Of a DNA stretch of 64,000 bases, positions 53,789-61,639 are shown in pieces. The notes below the pieces were generated by a model. It did not search any database. It was not told the DNA's origin and was given only the letters and a program-made list of their open reading frames with translations. Positions within the stretch are counted from its first letter, which is position 1. Each line of letters starts with the position of its first letter. Where the stretch lies: positions 1,674,001 through 1,738,000 of the forward strand of contig OY969111.1 in NCBI GenBank assembly GCA_963697975.1. Reading direction: 5' to 3'. The stretch is from QHXM01 sp963697975 (GTDB taxonomy: Bacteria; Acidobacteriota; Blastocatellia; Pyrinomonadales; Pyrinomonadaceae). Both the position numbers and the translations under genes were made by a program.

Positions 53789-54345
53789 TTTGATCCTTTC
53801 GAGTTCGCCCGCTCGTTCGTGATAAAGACTACGTCCAGACGGTTGAAGTTCTGATTGACGGCGACGGTCGCGCCCGGCTGCAAGCGAAAGGATAACATCA
53901 CGTCGTCGTCACGCTGCTCGATTCGCATATCGGCAAAGCCGCGACCATTGGCGTCGCCGCGCGGCGAAACGTATGCAGCCTGCGGAATCATCACGCAGAC
54001 GCGCTCGCCTTCAGCGAAAGATTTGTAATCGTTAAGCGGCGCATCGGACGTGAGCGTAAAACGCGCGCCGTCCTGCGATTCATTGCGACGCAGCATCAGG
54101 ATGCGTTTCTTGAGCGGCTTCGCTGAAGAAGGAATGATGGCAGGAGCCATCAGGCTGAACGAACTGTTATCACCGGCAACCCGCGCGCCCGTTCCCGCGA
54201 TGAGCGCCAGGAGAAGAGCGAGGGCGACAAAAGCGCGATGACGGCAGCTGTTCCTGCGTGTTAAGCGCAAGCGAATACGTGCGTCAGCGTGGATTGAGTT
54301 GATGATAGACGTGTAGACAGTCGAAGAGCGCAGAAAAGTCGGCAT
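53785..54345 (-). CDS. AMIN-like envelope protein
   Basis: 186 residues. A hydrophobic signal-type span (VALALLLALIAGTGARVAG) after a basic stretch, then an AMIN-like beta domain: GARFTLTSDAPLNDYKSFAEGERVCVMIPQA and VMLSFRLQPGATVAVNQNFNRLDVVF. AMIN domains bind cell-wall peptidoglycan or sit in secretin and amidase proteins; here it is alone. Coupled with the BtpA gene (overlap at 53785-53788). The N-terminal 35 residues may not all be translated if a later start is used. Confidence 0.75.
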   Translation of the reverse strand: MPTFLRSSTVYTSIINSIHADARIRLRLTRRNSCRHRAFVALALLLALIAGTGARVAGDNSSFSLMAPAIIPSSAKPLKKRILMLRRNESQDGARFTLTSDAPLNDYKSFAEGERVCVMIPQAAYVSPRGDANGRGFADMRIEQRDDDVMLSFRLQPGATVAVNQNFNRLDVVFITNERANSKGSK

Positions 54346-54446
54346 TGGGGGTTATGACTCCGGTTCTGCAAAAGTTGCCGGGGGCGAGGCGGCATTGTGC
54401 GAATTCTTCTAAGATCAAGAGCGCACATCCGGCTTTCAAAAGGCGC

Positions 54447-54457
54447 TATAATATAAT
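54447..54457 (+). promoter_or_regulatory. Candidate -10 region ahead of the MbtH-like gene
   Basis: Two overlapping TATAAT hexamers in GCTATAATATAATCG about 90 nt before ATG 54544. No good -35 at 17-18 bp. Confidence 0.35.
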
Positions 54458-54543
54458 CGCTTTTGCCTGAGATTCACAGCAGTTTAATTAGCCTGACAAA
54501 GGCTCGCCCGTCACCACCCAATTTAACCCACAGAGGAGGCAGC

Positions 54544-54768
54544 ATGGACAGAGGAGAAAGAGAAGACACAACAATCTATAAGGTCGTCGTCAATCACGAG
54601 CAGCAGTATTCCATCTGGCCAGCCGACCGCGAGAACGCTCTCGGCTGGAGTGATGCCGGAAAGACCGGAACGAAGCAGGAGTGTCTGGACTACATCAAGG
54701 AAGTGTGGACGGACATGAGACCGCTCAGCTTGAGAAAGAAGATGGAAGAAGCCGCCACCAAAAAGTAG
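54544..54768 (+). CDS. MbtH-like protein
   Basis: 74 residues from ATG 54544 (GAGGAGG about 6 nt upstream; the longer 54463 frame is rejected). The family signature is complete: VVVNHEQQYSIWPADRENALGW, then TKQECLDYIKEVWTDMRPLSL. MbtH proteins activate adenylation domains of non-ribosomal peptide synthetases. There is no NRPS gene in this window, so it either serves a distant cluster or has another role. A hairpin (AGAAGCCGC / GCGGCTTCC) spans its stop. Confidence 0.93.
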   Translation: MDRGEREDTTIYKVVVNHEQQYSIWPADRENALGWSDAGKTGTKQECLDYIKEVWTDMRPLSLRKKMEEAATKK

Positions 54769-54775
54769 CGGCTTC

Positions 54776-54917
54776 CATGTAGGACAGACATTCCTGTCTG
54801 TCGTGGGACAGGCATTCCTGCCTGTCATAACGTGCGTTAGCACGTTCATCAATATTCGCTAATAAGTATTCGCGCTCTCCGCGCTCAATGACAGACAGGA
54901 ATGTCTGTCCTACGCCA
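54776..54917. repeat. Foldback array, family H
   Basis: GTAGGACAGACATTCCTGTCTGTC, then GGGACAGGCATTCCTGCCTGTC, and at the other end GACAGACAGGAATGTCTGTCCTAC. Each unit is itself palindromic. The right arm contains the TAG stop of the minus-strand 54910 gene. Confidence 0.9.
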
Positions 54918-55833
54918 CTCTTTCCTGCTCTTCCTGTTCGGGCAGCCGCCAGGTCTGTCCGGGTTCGGTCAGGGCAACACGCCAGCGTTCGTCCCCGGCG
55001 GCGCGGAGCAGGCGCGTGACAGGTTCTCCCAAAGGCTCGCGGCTCAACTGAAACGTCGAGTGATGCATCGGCAAGATATAGGTCGCATTCATTTCCTTAC
55101 GCATCGCCCACGACTGTTCGGGATTGGCGTGCGCGTGAATATAAGGATCGTAAGCGCCGATGGGAAGAATGGCGAGATCTATAGCGGCGCGGTGGCGCAA
55201 AGAGGCGAAGGCGTTTGTATAGGCCGTGTCGCCGCCAAACACAAGAGAGCGTCCCCGCTTGGTAATTAAAAATCCGCCATAGCCGCGATGCTTGTCCGTC
55301 AGCTTGCGCGCCCCCCAGTGGTTGACCTTGAGGGACTCGATGCGCGTCTCGTCAATCTCCACGCTCTCGCCCCAGCCGAGTTCGTGCAACTGCCGGAAAC
55401 GTCGGACCAGATCACGATTCCCTTTTTGGACAACCGCCTGAGTGTTCCGGCGCGGCAGGCGACGCAGTGTGCCCAGATCGCAGTGATCCATGTGCGCGTG
55501 CGAGATGAGCACGGCGTCGAGCGATGGAAGCTCGTTAATGGAAAGGGCTGGCTTGACCAGACGGCGCGGGCCGATGGTCAAGCCAGCGACGTTCACGCCC
55601 ACGTTTGAGCGCAGCGCCGGGTCGGTCAGAAGCCACGTCCCGTAAAAGTTAATCAACACGGTCGCGTGGCCGAGCCATGCAACCGTCAACGAGTCGTCGT
55701 CCCATTTCGCGGGCGCGGGACGATGCAGAGCAGCCGGGATAGGCTTTCCGGCCTCTGCAAAACGTTGAGTTAGAAAGCGGTGCGCGTGCTGGCGCGCAAA
55801 GCGAGCATAAGTTTTTAATTTTTGTGGATTCAT
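54910..55833 (-). CDS. Metallo-beta-lactamase fold hydrolase, NAPE-PLD/UlaG-like
   Basis: 307 residues. AWLGHATVLINFYGTWLLTDP start, LISHAHMDHCDLGTLRRL (HxHxDH), LVFGGDTAYTNAF and ILPMHHSTFQL motifs. Closest to UlaG/NAPE-PLD-type hydrolases that cut phospholipids or lactones, but the substrate cannot be inferred. No signal peptide. Its stop is in repeat family H. Confidence 0.88.
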   Translation of the reverse strand: MNPQKLKTYARFARQHAHRFLTQRFAEAGKPIPAALHRPAPAKWDDDSLTVAWLGHATVLINFYGTWLLTDPALRSNVGVNVAGLTIGPRRLVKPALSINELPSLDAVLISHAHMDHCDLGTLRRLPRRNTQAVVQKGNRDLVRRFRQLHELGWGESVEIDETRIESLKVNHWGARKLTDKHRGYGGFLITKRGRSLVFGGDTAYTNAFASLRHRAAIDLAILPIGAYDPYIHAHANPEQSWAMRKEMNATYILPMHHSTFQLSREPLGEPVTRLLRAAGDERWRVALTEPGQTWRLPEQEEQERVA

Positions 55834-56222
55834 AACGGTAGGCAGTTAGATGCCCTTGATCGCCTTCAAGCTGCTTTCTGATTTCTCGTAAGAATCAGGT
55901 AAACACGATGGTCTTTGACAGCTCAATTCCGTAATTAGTCTTATCCCCGAAGGGGCTACATATAATAGCCGGGGGCAGAGCGACAGCGCCGCCCCCGGAA
56001 TCATGCTCGCATCAAACCGGGGGCGGCGCTACGCGCTGGCCCCCGGCTATTACATACGACCCCTTCAGGGTCACAGAACGGATGCTGATTATCCAATTGA
56101 GTTGTCATAGACCATTATGGCTGGGCTATTATCACGTCGTCCCTGACGGGACGCCATATGCTTTCCAAAAGAACAAAGATGAGGCTTTCAGATAACGCAA
56201 GCATTCGTCCTGACCTGAGAGG
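55834..56222. other. Intergenic region holding a MITE-like element
   Basis: No gene. It contains the family E3 element (55908-56156) and the probable leader of hutF; the GAGAGG at 56216-56221 is the ribosome site of hutF. Confidence 0.6.
55908..56156. mobile_element. MITE-like element, family E copy 3, with both terminal inverted repeats
   Basis: Left terminus ATGGTCTTTGACAGCTCAATT (55908 on) and right terminus AATTGAGTTGTCATAGACCAT (to 56115) form a long imperfect inverted repeat (24 of 30 by eye; the 28085 copy matches this right end at 28 of 30). The right homology goes on outwards to GTCCCTGACGGGACG. The core has the CCCCGAAGGGG palindrome, ATAGCCGGGGGC...GCCCCCGGCTATTA and GACCCCTTCAGGGTC. 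No ORF; a non-autonomous element is likely. Confidence 0.72.
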
Positions 56223-57644
56223 TTGATTGAGTTGAGTTATCTTTCCGACAAGCAGACGACGTGGCTGCCCGATTTTGTTTACACGGGCGGGCGCTTCGAG
56301 AGCGGAGTGGCGTTGGTCTGCGATTCGCAGGGACGCATCAAGGAACTCACGCGCGAGACGGAGAGCGCAGGCCGTGTCGTCAGGTTAAAAAACCGCGCCA
56401 TGCTGCCCGGCCTCGTCAACGCACACTCGCACGCTTTCCAACGCGTGATTCGCGGACGGACGGAGCGCCGGTTGAACGCGCATGATTCCTTCTGGACATG
56501 GCGCGAGATGATGTACAGCGCAGCCCTCAGGCTTGAGCCTGAAGAGATTTACGACGCCTCGCGGATGGCCTTTCTCGAAATGGCGCTGGGCGGCGTGACC
56601 TCAGTCGGAGAGTTTCACTACATTCATCGCGCGCCCGACGGCTCGTCTTACGGGGAAGCGAACCTGATGGCGAAAGAGGTCATCAGGGCGGCGCGCGATG
56701 TGGGCTTGCGAATCGCTCTGCTGCGCGTGGCCTACGCTCGTTCCGGTTATAAACTCAAGCCGAACGAGAGGCAGATTCGCTTTCTGGAGACGAACGCGGA
56801 AGAGTATCTTCGCAACGCGGAGTCGCTCCGGTCAGAGTTTGCGCGCACCGAAAACGCGACCGCGTGGGTCGGCCTCGCGCCGCATAGCGTTCGCGCCGTG
56901 CCGCTTGAATATCTGCGCGAAATCATTCGCTATGCGGAGGGCAAAGACGGCATCCCCCTGCACATGCACGTGGCCGAGCAACCGGCGGAAATCAGCGCAT
57001 GTTTGGAAGAACACGGGCGCACGCCCGTAGAGTTTCTGGATAGCGAGAATTTACTGTCGGCGAACTTCACAGGCGTTCACGCCATTCACATCACGCCGGA
57101 GGAAGCGCGAAGCCTCGCGCGGGCGAGTGCTACTGTCTGCGCCTGCCCGACGACCGAGCGCAATCTCGGCGATGGAATTGTTCCTGCCGAAATGCTCCTC
57201 GCAGAAGGTGTGGCAATCTCGCTTGGCACGGACAGCCACGCGCAGATTGATCTACTTGAAGATGCGCGCGAGCTTGAGTATCACTTGCGCTTACAGAAAC
57301 TCGAACGCGCTGTGCTCGCGCCCGCAGACGACGATTCCCCTTCGGCGCTCGCGCGTCAACTCTTCGACTGTGCGACGGTGAACGGTGCACGCTCCATCAA
57401 CGCTCCCGGCGGTAAACTTGAGCCGGGACACGCGGCAGATTTTTTCACAGTTGACCTCGATGACCCTTCAATCGCCGGAGCAACGCCCGATGATCTGCTC
57501 TCGTGCATCGTCTTCGGGCTGGCACGAACAGCGGTCAAAGATGTCTTCGTCGGAGGAAAACAGATCATCAGTGATGGACAGCACGAGGCGCAGCGCGAAA
57601 CAATCGAGAAATTCACGGCGCTTCAGCGTAAGCTTTGGAGTTAA
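56223..57644 (+). CDS. hutF: Formimidoylglutamate deiminase HutF
   Basis: 473 residues from TTG 56223 (or 470 from TTG 56232, which is better spaced from GAGAGG). Amidohydrolase: GLVNAHSHAFQRVIRG carries the HxH metal motif about 67, LHMHVAEQPAE another His, then the late SLGTDSHAQIDLL with the Asp. HutF converts formiminoglutamate to formylglutamate in histidine degradation. No other hut gene is near, and the following gene is an ArgE remnant, so it may have been part of a hutF-M20 pair. Complete. Confidence 0.92.
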   Translation: MIELSYLSDKQTTWLPDFVYTGGRFESGVALVCDSQGRIKELTRETESAGRVVRLKNRAMLPGLVNAHSHAFQRVIRGRTERRLNAHDSFWTWREMMYSAALRLEPEEIYDASRMAFLEMALGGVTSVGEFHYIHRAPDGSSYGEANLMAKEVIRAARDVGLRIALLRVAYARSGYKLKPNERQIRFLETNAEEYLRNAESLRSEFARTENATAWVGLAPHSVRAVPLEYLREIIRYAEGKDGIPLHMHVAEQPAEISACLEEHGRTPVEFLDSENLLSANFTGVHAIHITPEEARSLARASATVCACPTTERNLGDGIVPAEMLLAEGVAISLGTDSHAQIDLLEDARELEYHLRLQKLERAVLAPADDDSPSALARQLFDCATVNGARSINAPGGKLEPGHAADFFTVDLDDPSIAGATPDDLLSCIVFGLARTAVKDVFVGGKQIISDGQHEAQRETIEKFTALQRKLWS

Positions 57645-57652
57645 GATAACGT

Positions 57653-57740
57653 ATGCCCGTTGAAGGAACCTTAACCGAACTCGTCCGCTTTGATTCCATC
57701 TCGGTGCGCTCAAACGCGGAGATTATTTCTTATGATCTTT
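57653..57740 (+). pseudogene. Truncated N-terminal remnant of an ArgE/M20 deacetylase
   Basis: ATG at 57653 opens MPVEGTLTELVRFDSISV.. and runs only to 28-29 codons (RSNAEIISYDL) before a TGA. It aligns along its whole length with the first 29 residues of the intact ArgE at 60287 (SSNAEIINFLA), about half identical; the DNA TCAAACGCsGAGAT matches at 13 of 14. It starts 8 nt after hutF. This is a decayed or interrupted gene, not a real small protein. Confidence 0.75.
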
Positions 57741-57823
57741 GATGGACATTGAAGTATTTCATGCTAAAGGCGGGAACGTGTTAGACCATAAAAGTAGAAA
57801 GCTATTAAAAGGAGTTCTGCCGA

Positions 57824-59287
57824 ATGAAGAAGTTTCTCGCAAACATAGCGTTAGCATTTGTAATCATCGTTCTCCCACAATTCGCTAAAAGTGTTAAGGC
57901 TTGTTCCTGCTTTCCTATTCCTTCTCCATACAAAGCCCACCAGGAATCCAGGGCTGTGTTTGTCGGGAAAGTAGTCAGCTCTAAGGATGTTCCCTTCTCT
58001 GAGCAAGGGAGGAATGGCAGCTATACAGTGAATGAGAGGCATTATAGCTTCGCCGTCGAAGAATCATTTAAGGGCGCAAAAACCTCTGAGGTGGACATCA
58101 ATACCGGGCGGACTGATAGTAGCTGCTACTCCGGTTTCACAGTTGGCGAGACTTATCTCGTATATGCCTATGGCGAGTCGGAAGCGGCCTTGTCTTCGGG
58201 CATGTGTACCCGAACAAGCAATAGTGCGTGGGCGCTCGATGACATTCACTACATACGCGCTCTTTTGAAAGGAATACCTGAACCGCGTGTGTATGGGGCG
58301 ATAACAAGAGTTGAAAGCGATTTAAGCAAAAGCAAGTCTGCTGTATCTATCCCATTAGAAGGTATCAAGATTATCGTCGAGGGAGAGGGACGACGCTTTG
58401 AGGCCGTAACGGACAAACAAGGTCTCTTTAGTATGACCAATATTCCTGACGGAACATATAAGGCACGACCAGAGTTACCAGATAAGTATATGAGTTATTA
58501 CCCTGTCGAGGAGGAATTTATTCTCGGCGCACAAGAGGAAGGCTACCCGCGTGTCCAGCAGGGGAATGGCGCATACGCACGATTTCGTATCGGGTGGAAT
58601 AACAAAATAAGCGGCAGAATTCTTGACGCCGAAGGCCATCCAATTATACGTGCTAAAGCAGCAATCCTTTCAGCTCGCCCTAATGAGTCCCCGCTCGTTA
58701 TCGAGGAGGATGCATACTACTACCACTCTGAGGGAGAGTACCAATTCTCAGGACTAACTCCCGGTAGATATTTAATCTCCTTAAAAATCCGCGCGCCATT
58801 CAAATCCAGTAGTATGCGTACTAGCTTCTACTACCCTGGCACGGTGAGTCTCGGTCAAGCAGATGAGATTGTAATAAGCGAAAGCCTTTCTCTGACCGAC
58901 ATAGATATTGAGCTGCCATCCGGCTACTTAGCTCGCCAGATTGAAGGAGTAGTTGTCTGGCCTGACGGAAGCCCAATAGATGATGCGTGGGTATTTCTGG
59001 CTGACTTAAAAAGCTCTGAGGATGATGATAAAAAGTATGACTGGGCCAGCGCGGATAAGGAGGGCCGCTTCTCACTTCAATCTTTTGTAGGGGCGGAGTA
59101 TTGGGTACATGCATTAGTCCGCACACGGGGAATGAAAACTCGCTCAAACAAAGACCTGGAGGATACTGGAGTGCAATGGTTGAAGGCTCAGCCGATCAAA
59201 GTCACTGTGGGCAGAACCAACCAACCTTTAAGAATTGTCATGCCTCTTCCGGAAGGCGTGAAGAAACCTGAAAATAAGAAAGGATGA
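57824..59287 (+). CDS. Exported NTR/TIMP-like and carboxypeptidase-regulatory-like domain protein
   Basis: 487 residues, signal peptide (LANIALAFVIIVLPQFAKSVKA) then CSCFP with the Cys pattern of bacterial TIMP/netrin-like (NTR) domains to about 140 (SRAVFVGKVVSSKD, VGETYLVYAYG). Next come carboxypeptidase-regulatory-like beta domains with the pattern GxxxAVTDKQGLFSMTNIPDGTYKARPELP and YQFSGLTPGRYLISLKI, and EGRFSLQSFVGAEYWVHALVR. Cell-surface protein of unknown role. GGAG (57810) before ATG. Lower GC than its surroundings. Confidence 0.8.
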   Translation: MKKFLANIALAFVIIVLPQFAKSVKACSCFPIPSPYKAHQESRAVFVGKVVSSKDVPFSEQGRNGSYTVNERHYSFAVEESFKGAKTSEVDINTGRTDSSCYSGFTVGETYLVYAYGESEAALSSGMCTRTSNSAWALDDIHYIRALLKGIPEPRVYGAITRVESDLSKSKSAVSIPLEGIKIIVEGEGRRFEAVTDKQGLFSMTNIPDGTYKARPELPDKYMSYYPVEEEFILGAQEEGYPRVQQGNGAYARFRIGWNNKISGRILDAEGHPIIRAKAAILSARPNESPLVIEEDAYYYHSEGEYQFSGLTPGRYLISLKIRAPFKSSSMRTSFYYPGTVSLGQADEIVISESLSLTDIDIELPSGYLARQIEGVVVWPDGSPIDDAWVFLADLKSSEDDDKKYDWASADKEGRFSLQSFVGAEYWVHALVRTRGMKTRSNKDLEDTGVQWLKAQPIKVTVGRTNQPLRIVMPLPEGVKKPENKKG

Positions 59288-59338
59288 TGAAGGAACATTT
59301 CTCTCCGGCCTAGTGTCTAACCCTGAAAAGGAGACATT

Positions 59339-60016
59339 ATGCGCCGGAATCTACTACATCTTTCTGTTGCCCTACTCACCTTTATAATAGGCTTCCTTAC
59401 CTCCGGCACATACGAAGGTCTGGTTACAGCCTTGCTCATAGCACTCGCCGCTTTCACGCTGCTAAAAGTAATCATCAGTTCTAATCCAGACCTCCATTAT
59501 GTGAAAGTCGCGGCACTGACGCTACTAATCTGGACACCATTCGCCGCTTTTACTATTCATGTTGCTCTCCCATCAACAAGCTGTGAAATTTACATTTCAG
59601 AGGAGGCCAAACCCTTTGATGAGGTACAAGAAAAGCTCCCGCTCATAGAGCCGCACAGTGAGCCTATTTCAAGTCCATTCGGCTGTAGTCAGTGCTATAC
59701 AGAAGGTGAACCGGAACAGGATAGCGCAGAGCCGAAAGCCCCTATCAATGGCGGAGTCTTGAATGGCAAAGCTATTAGCTTACCAAAGCCTGCGTATCCT
59801 CCTATCGCAAAAGCTGCTCGAATTTCCGGCACTGTAGTAGTCCAAATCCTGATAGATGAGAGAGGCTGCATCCGGACTGCTCGCGCTCTGAGCGATCATC
59901 CATTACTTCAAGCGGCATCAGTACAAGCAGCGCGTCAGTCGTGTTTTTATCCAACTCTTCTTTCGGGTCGGCCTGTAAAGGTTAAGGGTGTCATCACATA
60001 TAATTTCGTGTTTTGA
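59339..60016 (+). CDS. Energy transducer TonB-like protein, three membrane spans
   Basis: 225 residues. The C-terminal domain (about 140-225) is TonB_C: YPPIAKAARISGTVVVQILIDERGCIRTARALSDHPLLQAA. The N-terminal part has three hydrophobic spans rather than TonB's single anchor, so it is atypical. A Cys-rich linker (GCSQCYTEG) links them. Usually couples the inner membrane proton-motive force to outer-membrane transporters; here no ExbBD or TonB-dependent receptor is near. AAAAGGAG before ATG 59339. Stop overlaps the next frame. Confidence 0.85.
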   Translation: MRRNLLHLSVALLTFIIGFLTSGTYEGLVTALLIALAAFTLLKVIISSNPDLHYVKVAALTLLIWTPFAAFTIHVALPSTSCEIYISEEAKPFDEVQEKLPLIEPHSEPISSPFGCSQCYTEGEPEQDSAEPKAPINGGVLNGKAISLPKPAYPPIAKAARISGTVVVQILIDERGCIRTARALSDHPLLQAASVQAARQSCFYPTLLSGRPVKVKGVITYNFVF

Positions 60017-60249
60017 AAAACACCCGCCTGGGGAGATATGTCGCTGCGGCTAAACGCCGTTCAATTCGCCTCATAATATCTCTAACGTCTATCCGAAAGA
60101 ATGTTGCTATAGTCGCATCACTCTCTTTAGCTGCCGCGTTATATGTAACCGGATATTGTCTCGTGCTATTCTTCCCTTTGAGCTACGAAGCATTCACACA
60201 AAATTCACACAAACTGCCGGATGGCTTGATTGCGATGGAGCAAAGCTAA
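60013..60249 (+). CDS. Small membrane protein, unknown (weak call)
   Basis: 78 residues from a TTG overlapping the TonB stop (TTTTGAAAA). Basic N-terminal part (VAAAKRRSIRLIISLTSIRKN), one span (VAIVASLSLAAALYVTGYCLVLFF). The TTG start and lack of family make it doubtful, but its position suggests coupling to the TonB gene. Confidence 0.4.
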   Translation: MKNTRLGRYVAAAKRRSIRLIISLTSIRKNVAIVASLSLAAALYVTGYCLVLFFPLSYEAFTQNSHKLPDGLIAMEQS

Positions 60250-60286
60250 TGTCCCCATCAATCCATCTTTGCGGCAAGAAGGACTT

Positions 60287-61414
60287 ATGAGCGTCGAAGA
60301 AACATTAGCCAGATTGGTCAGCATCAACTCCGTTTCCAACAGCTCAAACGCCGAGATAATTAACTTTCTCGCAGCCCGTGCGGAAGCGCTTGGGCTGCGC
60401 GTTAAAATATTGCCCTACCGGGACGAGCGCAATGTTGAGAAGATAAACATGATTGCGGTGGCGGGAACCGATGCGGAGAAGATGGAAGTGGAACTCGCGC
60501 TCGTCGGGCACACGGACACTGTGCCCTTTGATGCCGGGTGGACGGATGCTTTGCAGTTGACAGGGCGTGACGGGAAACTCTACGGGCGCGGCGCGTGCGA
60601 CACGAAAGGTTTTATCGCTGCGGCGCTGACGGCAATCGAGAGAATAGATTTGCGAAAGTTGCGGCGTCCCCTCGCGCTCGTTTTCACGGCAGATGAAGAG
60701 ATCGGGTGTCTGGGTGCGAAGCGCCTGGCGGACGCGCGCGAACTAACGGCGCGCTACAGCATCGTCGGCGAGCCAACTTCTTTGCAGCCAATGCGCGCCG
60801 GGAAAGGTTATTGCCTGGCGGAGATTATTTTGCGCGGGCGCGAGGGGCACAGTGCTTATCCTGCGCTCGGAGCTTCGGCGATCTTTCGCGCGGCGCGTCT
60901 CGTCAATCGCATTGAGAGGATTGCCGAAGAACTCAAAAGCGAACCACTCGCGGCGTTCGAGCCGCCTTACACCACTTTGAACGTCGGTCTTATTCAGGGC
61001 GGAACGGCGAAGAACATTATTGCAGGAGAATGCCGGTTCACGCTCGAATGGCGGCCTCTGCCGGGGCAGACGGCATCCGGCGTGCTTGATTTCGTCCATC
61101 AGGCGATTGAGGATGAAAAATCGCGTGATGCCGATTTCGATTGCTCGCTCGAAGTCATCCGGCTTGATAGTGGAATGGAGACGGCCATTGATTCCGCGCT
61201 CGTTCAGTTTCTGGTAGAAGCGACTGCGCGCGAAGCTGGCACAATCGCCTTCGGGACGGAAGCGCCGCAGATGGCCGAACTCGGAGCCGAGGCGGTCGTC
61301 ATCGGCCCCGGCAACATACGCGTCGCGCACCGGACAGATGAGTTTGTGCCGGTGGAGGAACTGCACGAGTGTGTTGAAATTCTCTCGCGTGCCATCGAGC
61401 GTTTCTGTTTGTGA
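60287..61414 (+). CDS. argE: Acetylornithine deacetylase ArgE (M20 family)
   Basis: 375 residues from ATG 60287 (GAAGGA upstream). M20 metal motifs: LVGHTDTVPF (His, Asp) about 79, GACDTKGFIAAALTA about 105, VFTADEEIGCLGAKR (Glu) about 135, then YSIVGEPTS, and C-terminal AFGTEAPQMAELGAEAVVIGPG. ArgE hydrolyses N-acetylornithine to ornithine. Its normal GC contrasts with the insert before it. The first 29 residues are echoed by the remnant at 57653. Confidence 0.93.
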   Translation: MSVEETLARLVSINSVSNSSNAEIINFLAARAEALGLRVKILPYRDERNVEKINMIAVAGTDAEKMEVELALVGHTDTVPFDAGWTDALQLTGRDGKLYGRGACDTKGFIAAALTAIERIDLRKLRRPLALVFTADEEIGCLGAKRLADARELTARYSIVGEPTSLQPMRAGKGYCLAEIILRGREGHSAYPALGASAIFRAARLVNRIERIAEELKSEPLAAFEPPYTTLNVGLIQGGTAKNIIAGECRFTLEWRPLPGQTASGVLDFVHQAIEDEKSRDADFDCSLEVIRLDSGMETAIDSALVQFLVEATAREAGTIAFGTEAPQMAELGAEAVVIGPGNIRVAHRTDEFVPVEELHECVEILSRAIERFCL

Positions 61415-61440
61415 AGGATTGTCACGTGGAGAAAGATAAG

Positions 61441-61556
61441 AAGGAATAGACAGGATTTACAGGATTAACAGGATGGAAAGAACAAGCCTTCAACCTGCTT
61501 GACCTGTCTTGTCTTCTTAATCTTGATAATCTTGTTAATTCTGTCTATTTCTCTTC
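61441..61556. repeat. Foldback array of 9-bp units, family D copy 3
   Basis: AATAGACAGGATTTACAGGATTAACAGGAT and the inverse CTTCTTAATCTTGATAATCTTGTTAATTCTGTCTATT. Confidence 0.88.
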
Positions 61557-61639
61557 TAACGGTTAGGCTCTATTGAGGACTCTGAGGTTTAATCTGTGAG
61601 GAGGATGGTGCAACCTCTTGTCGTGTGAGGGGCATCCTC

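Larger units (their letters stand above)
57741..60286. other. AT-richer insert between the ArgE remnant and intact argE
   Basis: By eye near 45-47% GC against nearly 60% around it. Holds three plus-strand genes (NTR/TIMP-like, TonB, small TM). Its left edge lies at the point where the ArgE remnant breaks off. No transposase, integrase or clear direct repeats are seen. Confidence 0.6.

Noticed and set aside
54747..54776. Terminator over the MbtH stop
   Set aside because: Hairpin AGAAGCCGC/GCGGCTTCC is good but is not followed by a T-run, so I keep it only as a remark.
57741..60286. Insertion sequence in the hutF-argE gap
   Set aside because: No transposase, no terminal inverted repeats and no target duplication could be seen; only the composition and the ArgE remnant support an insertion.
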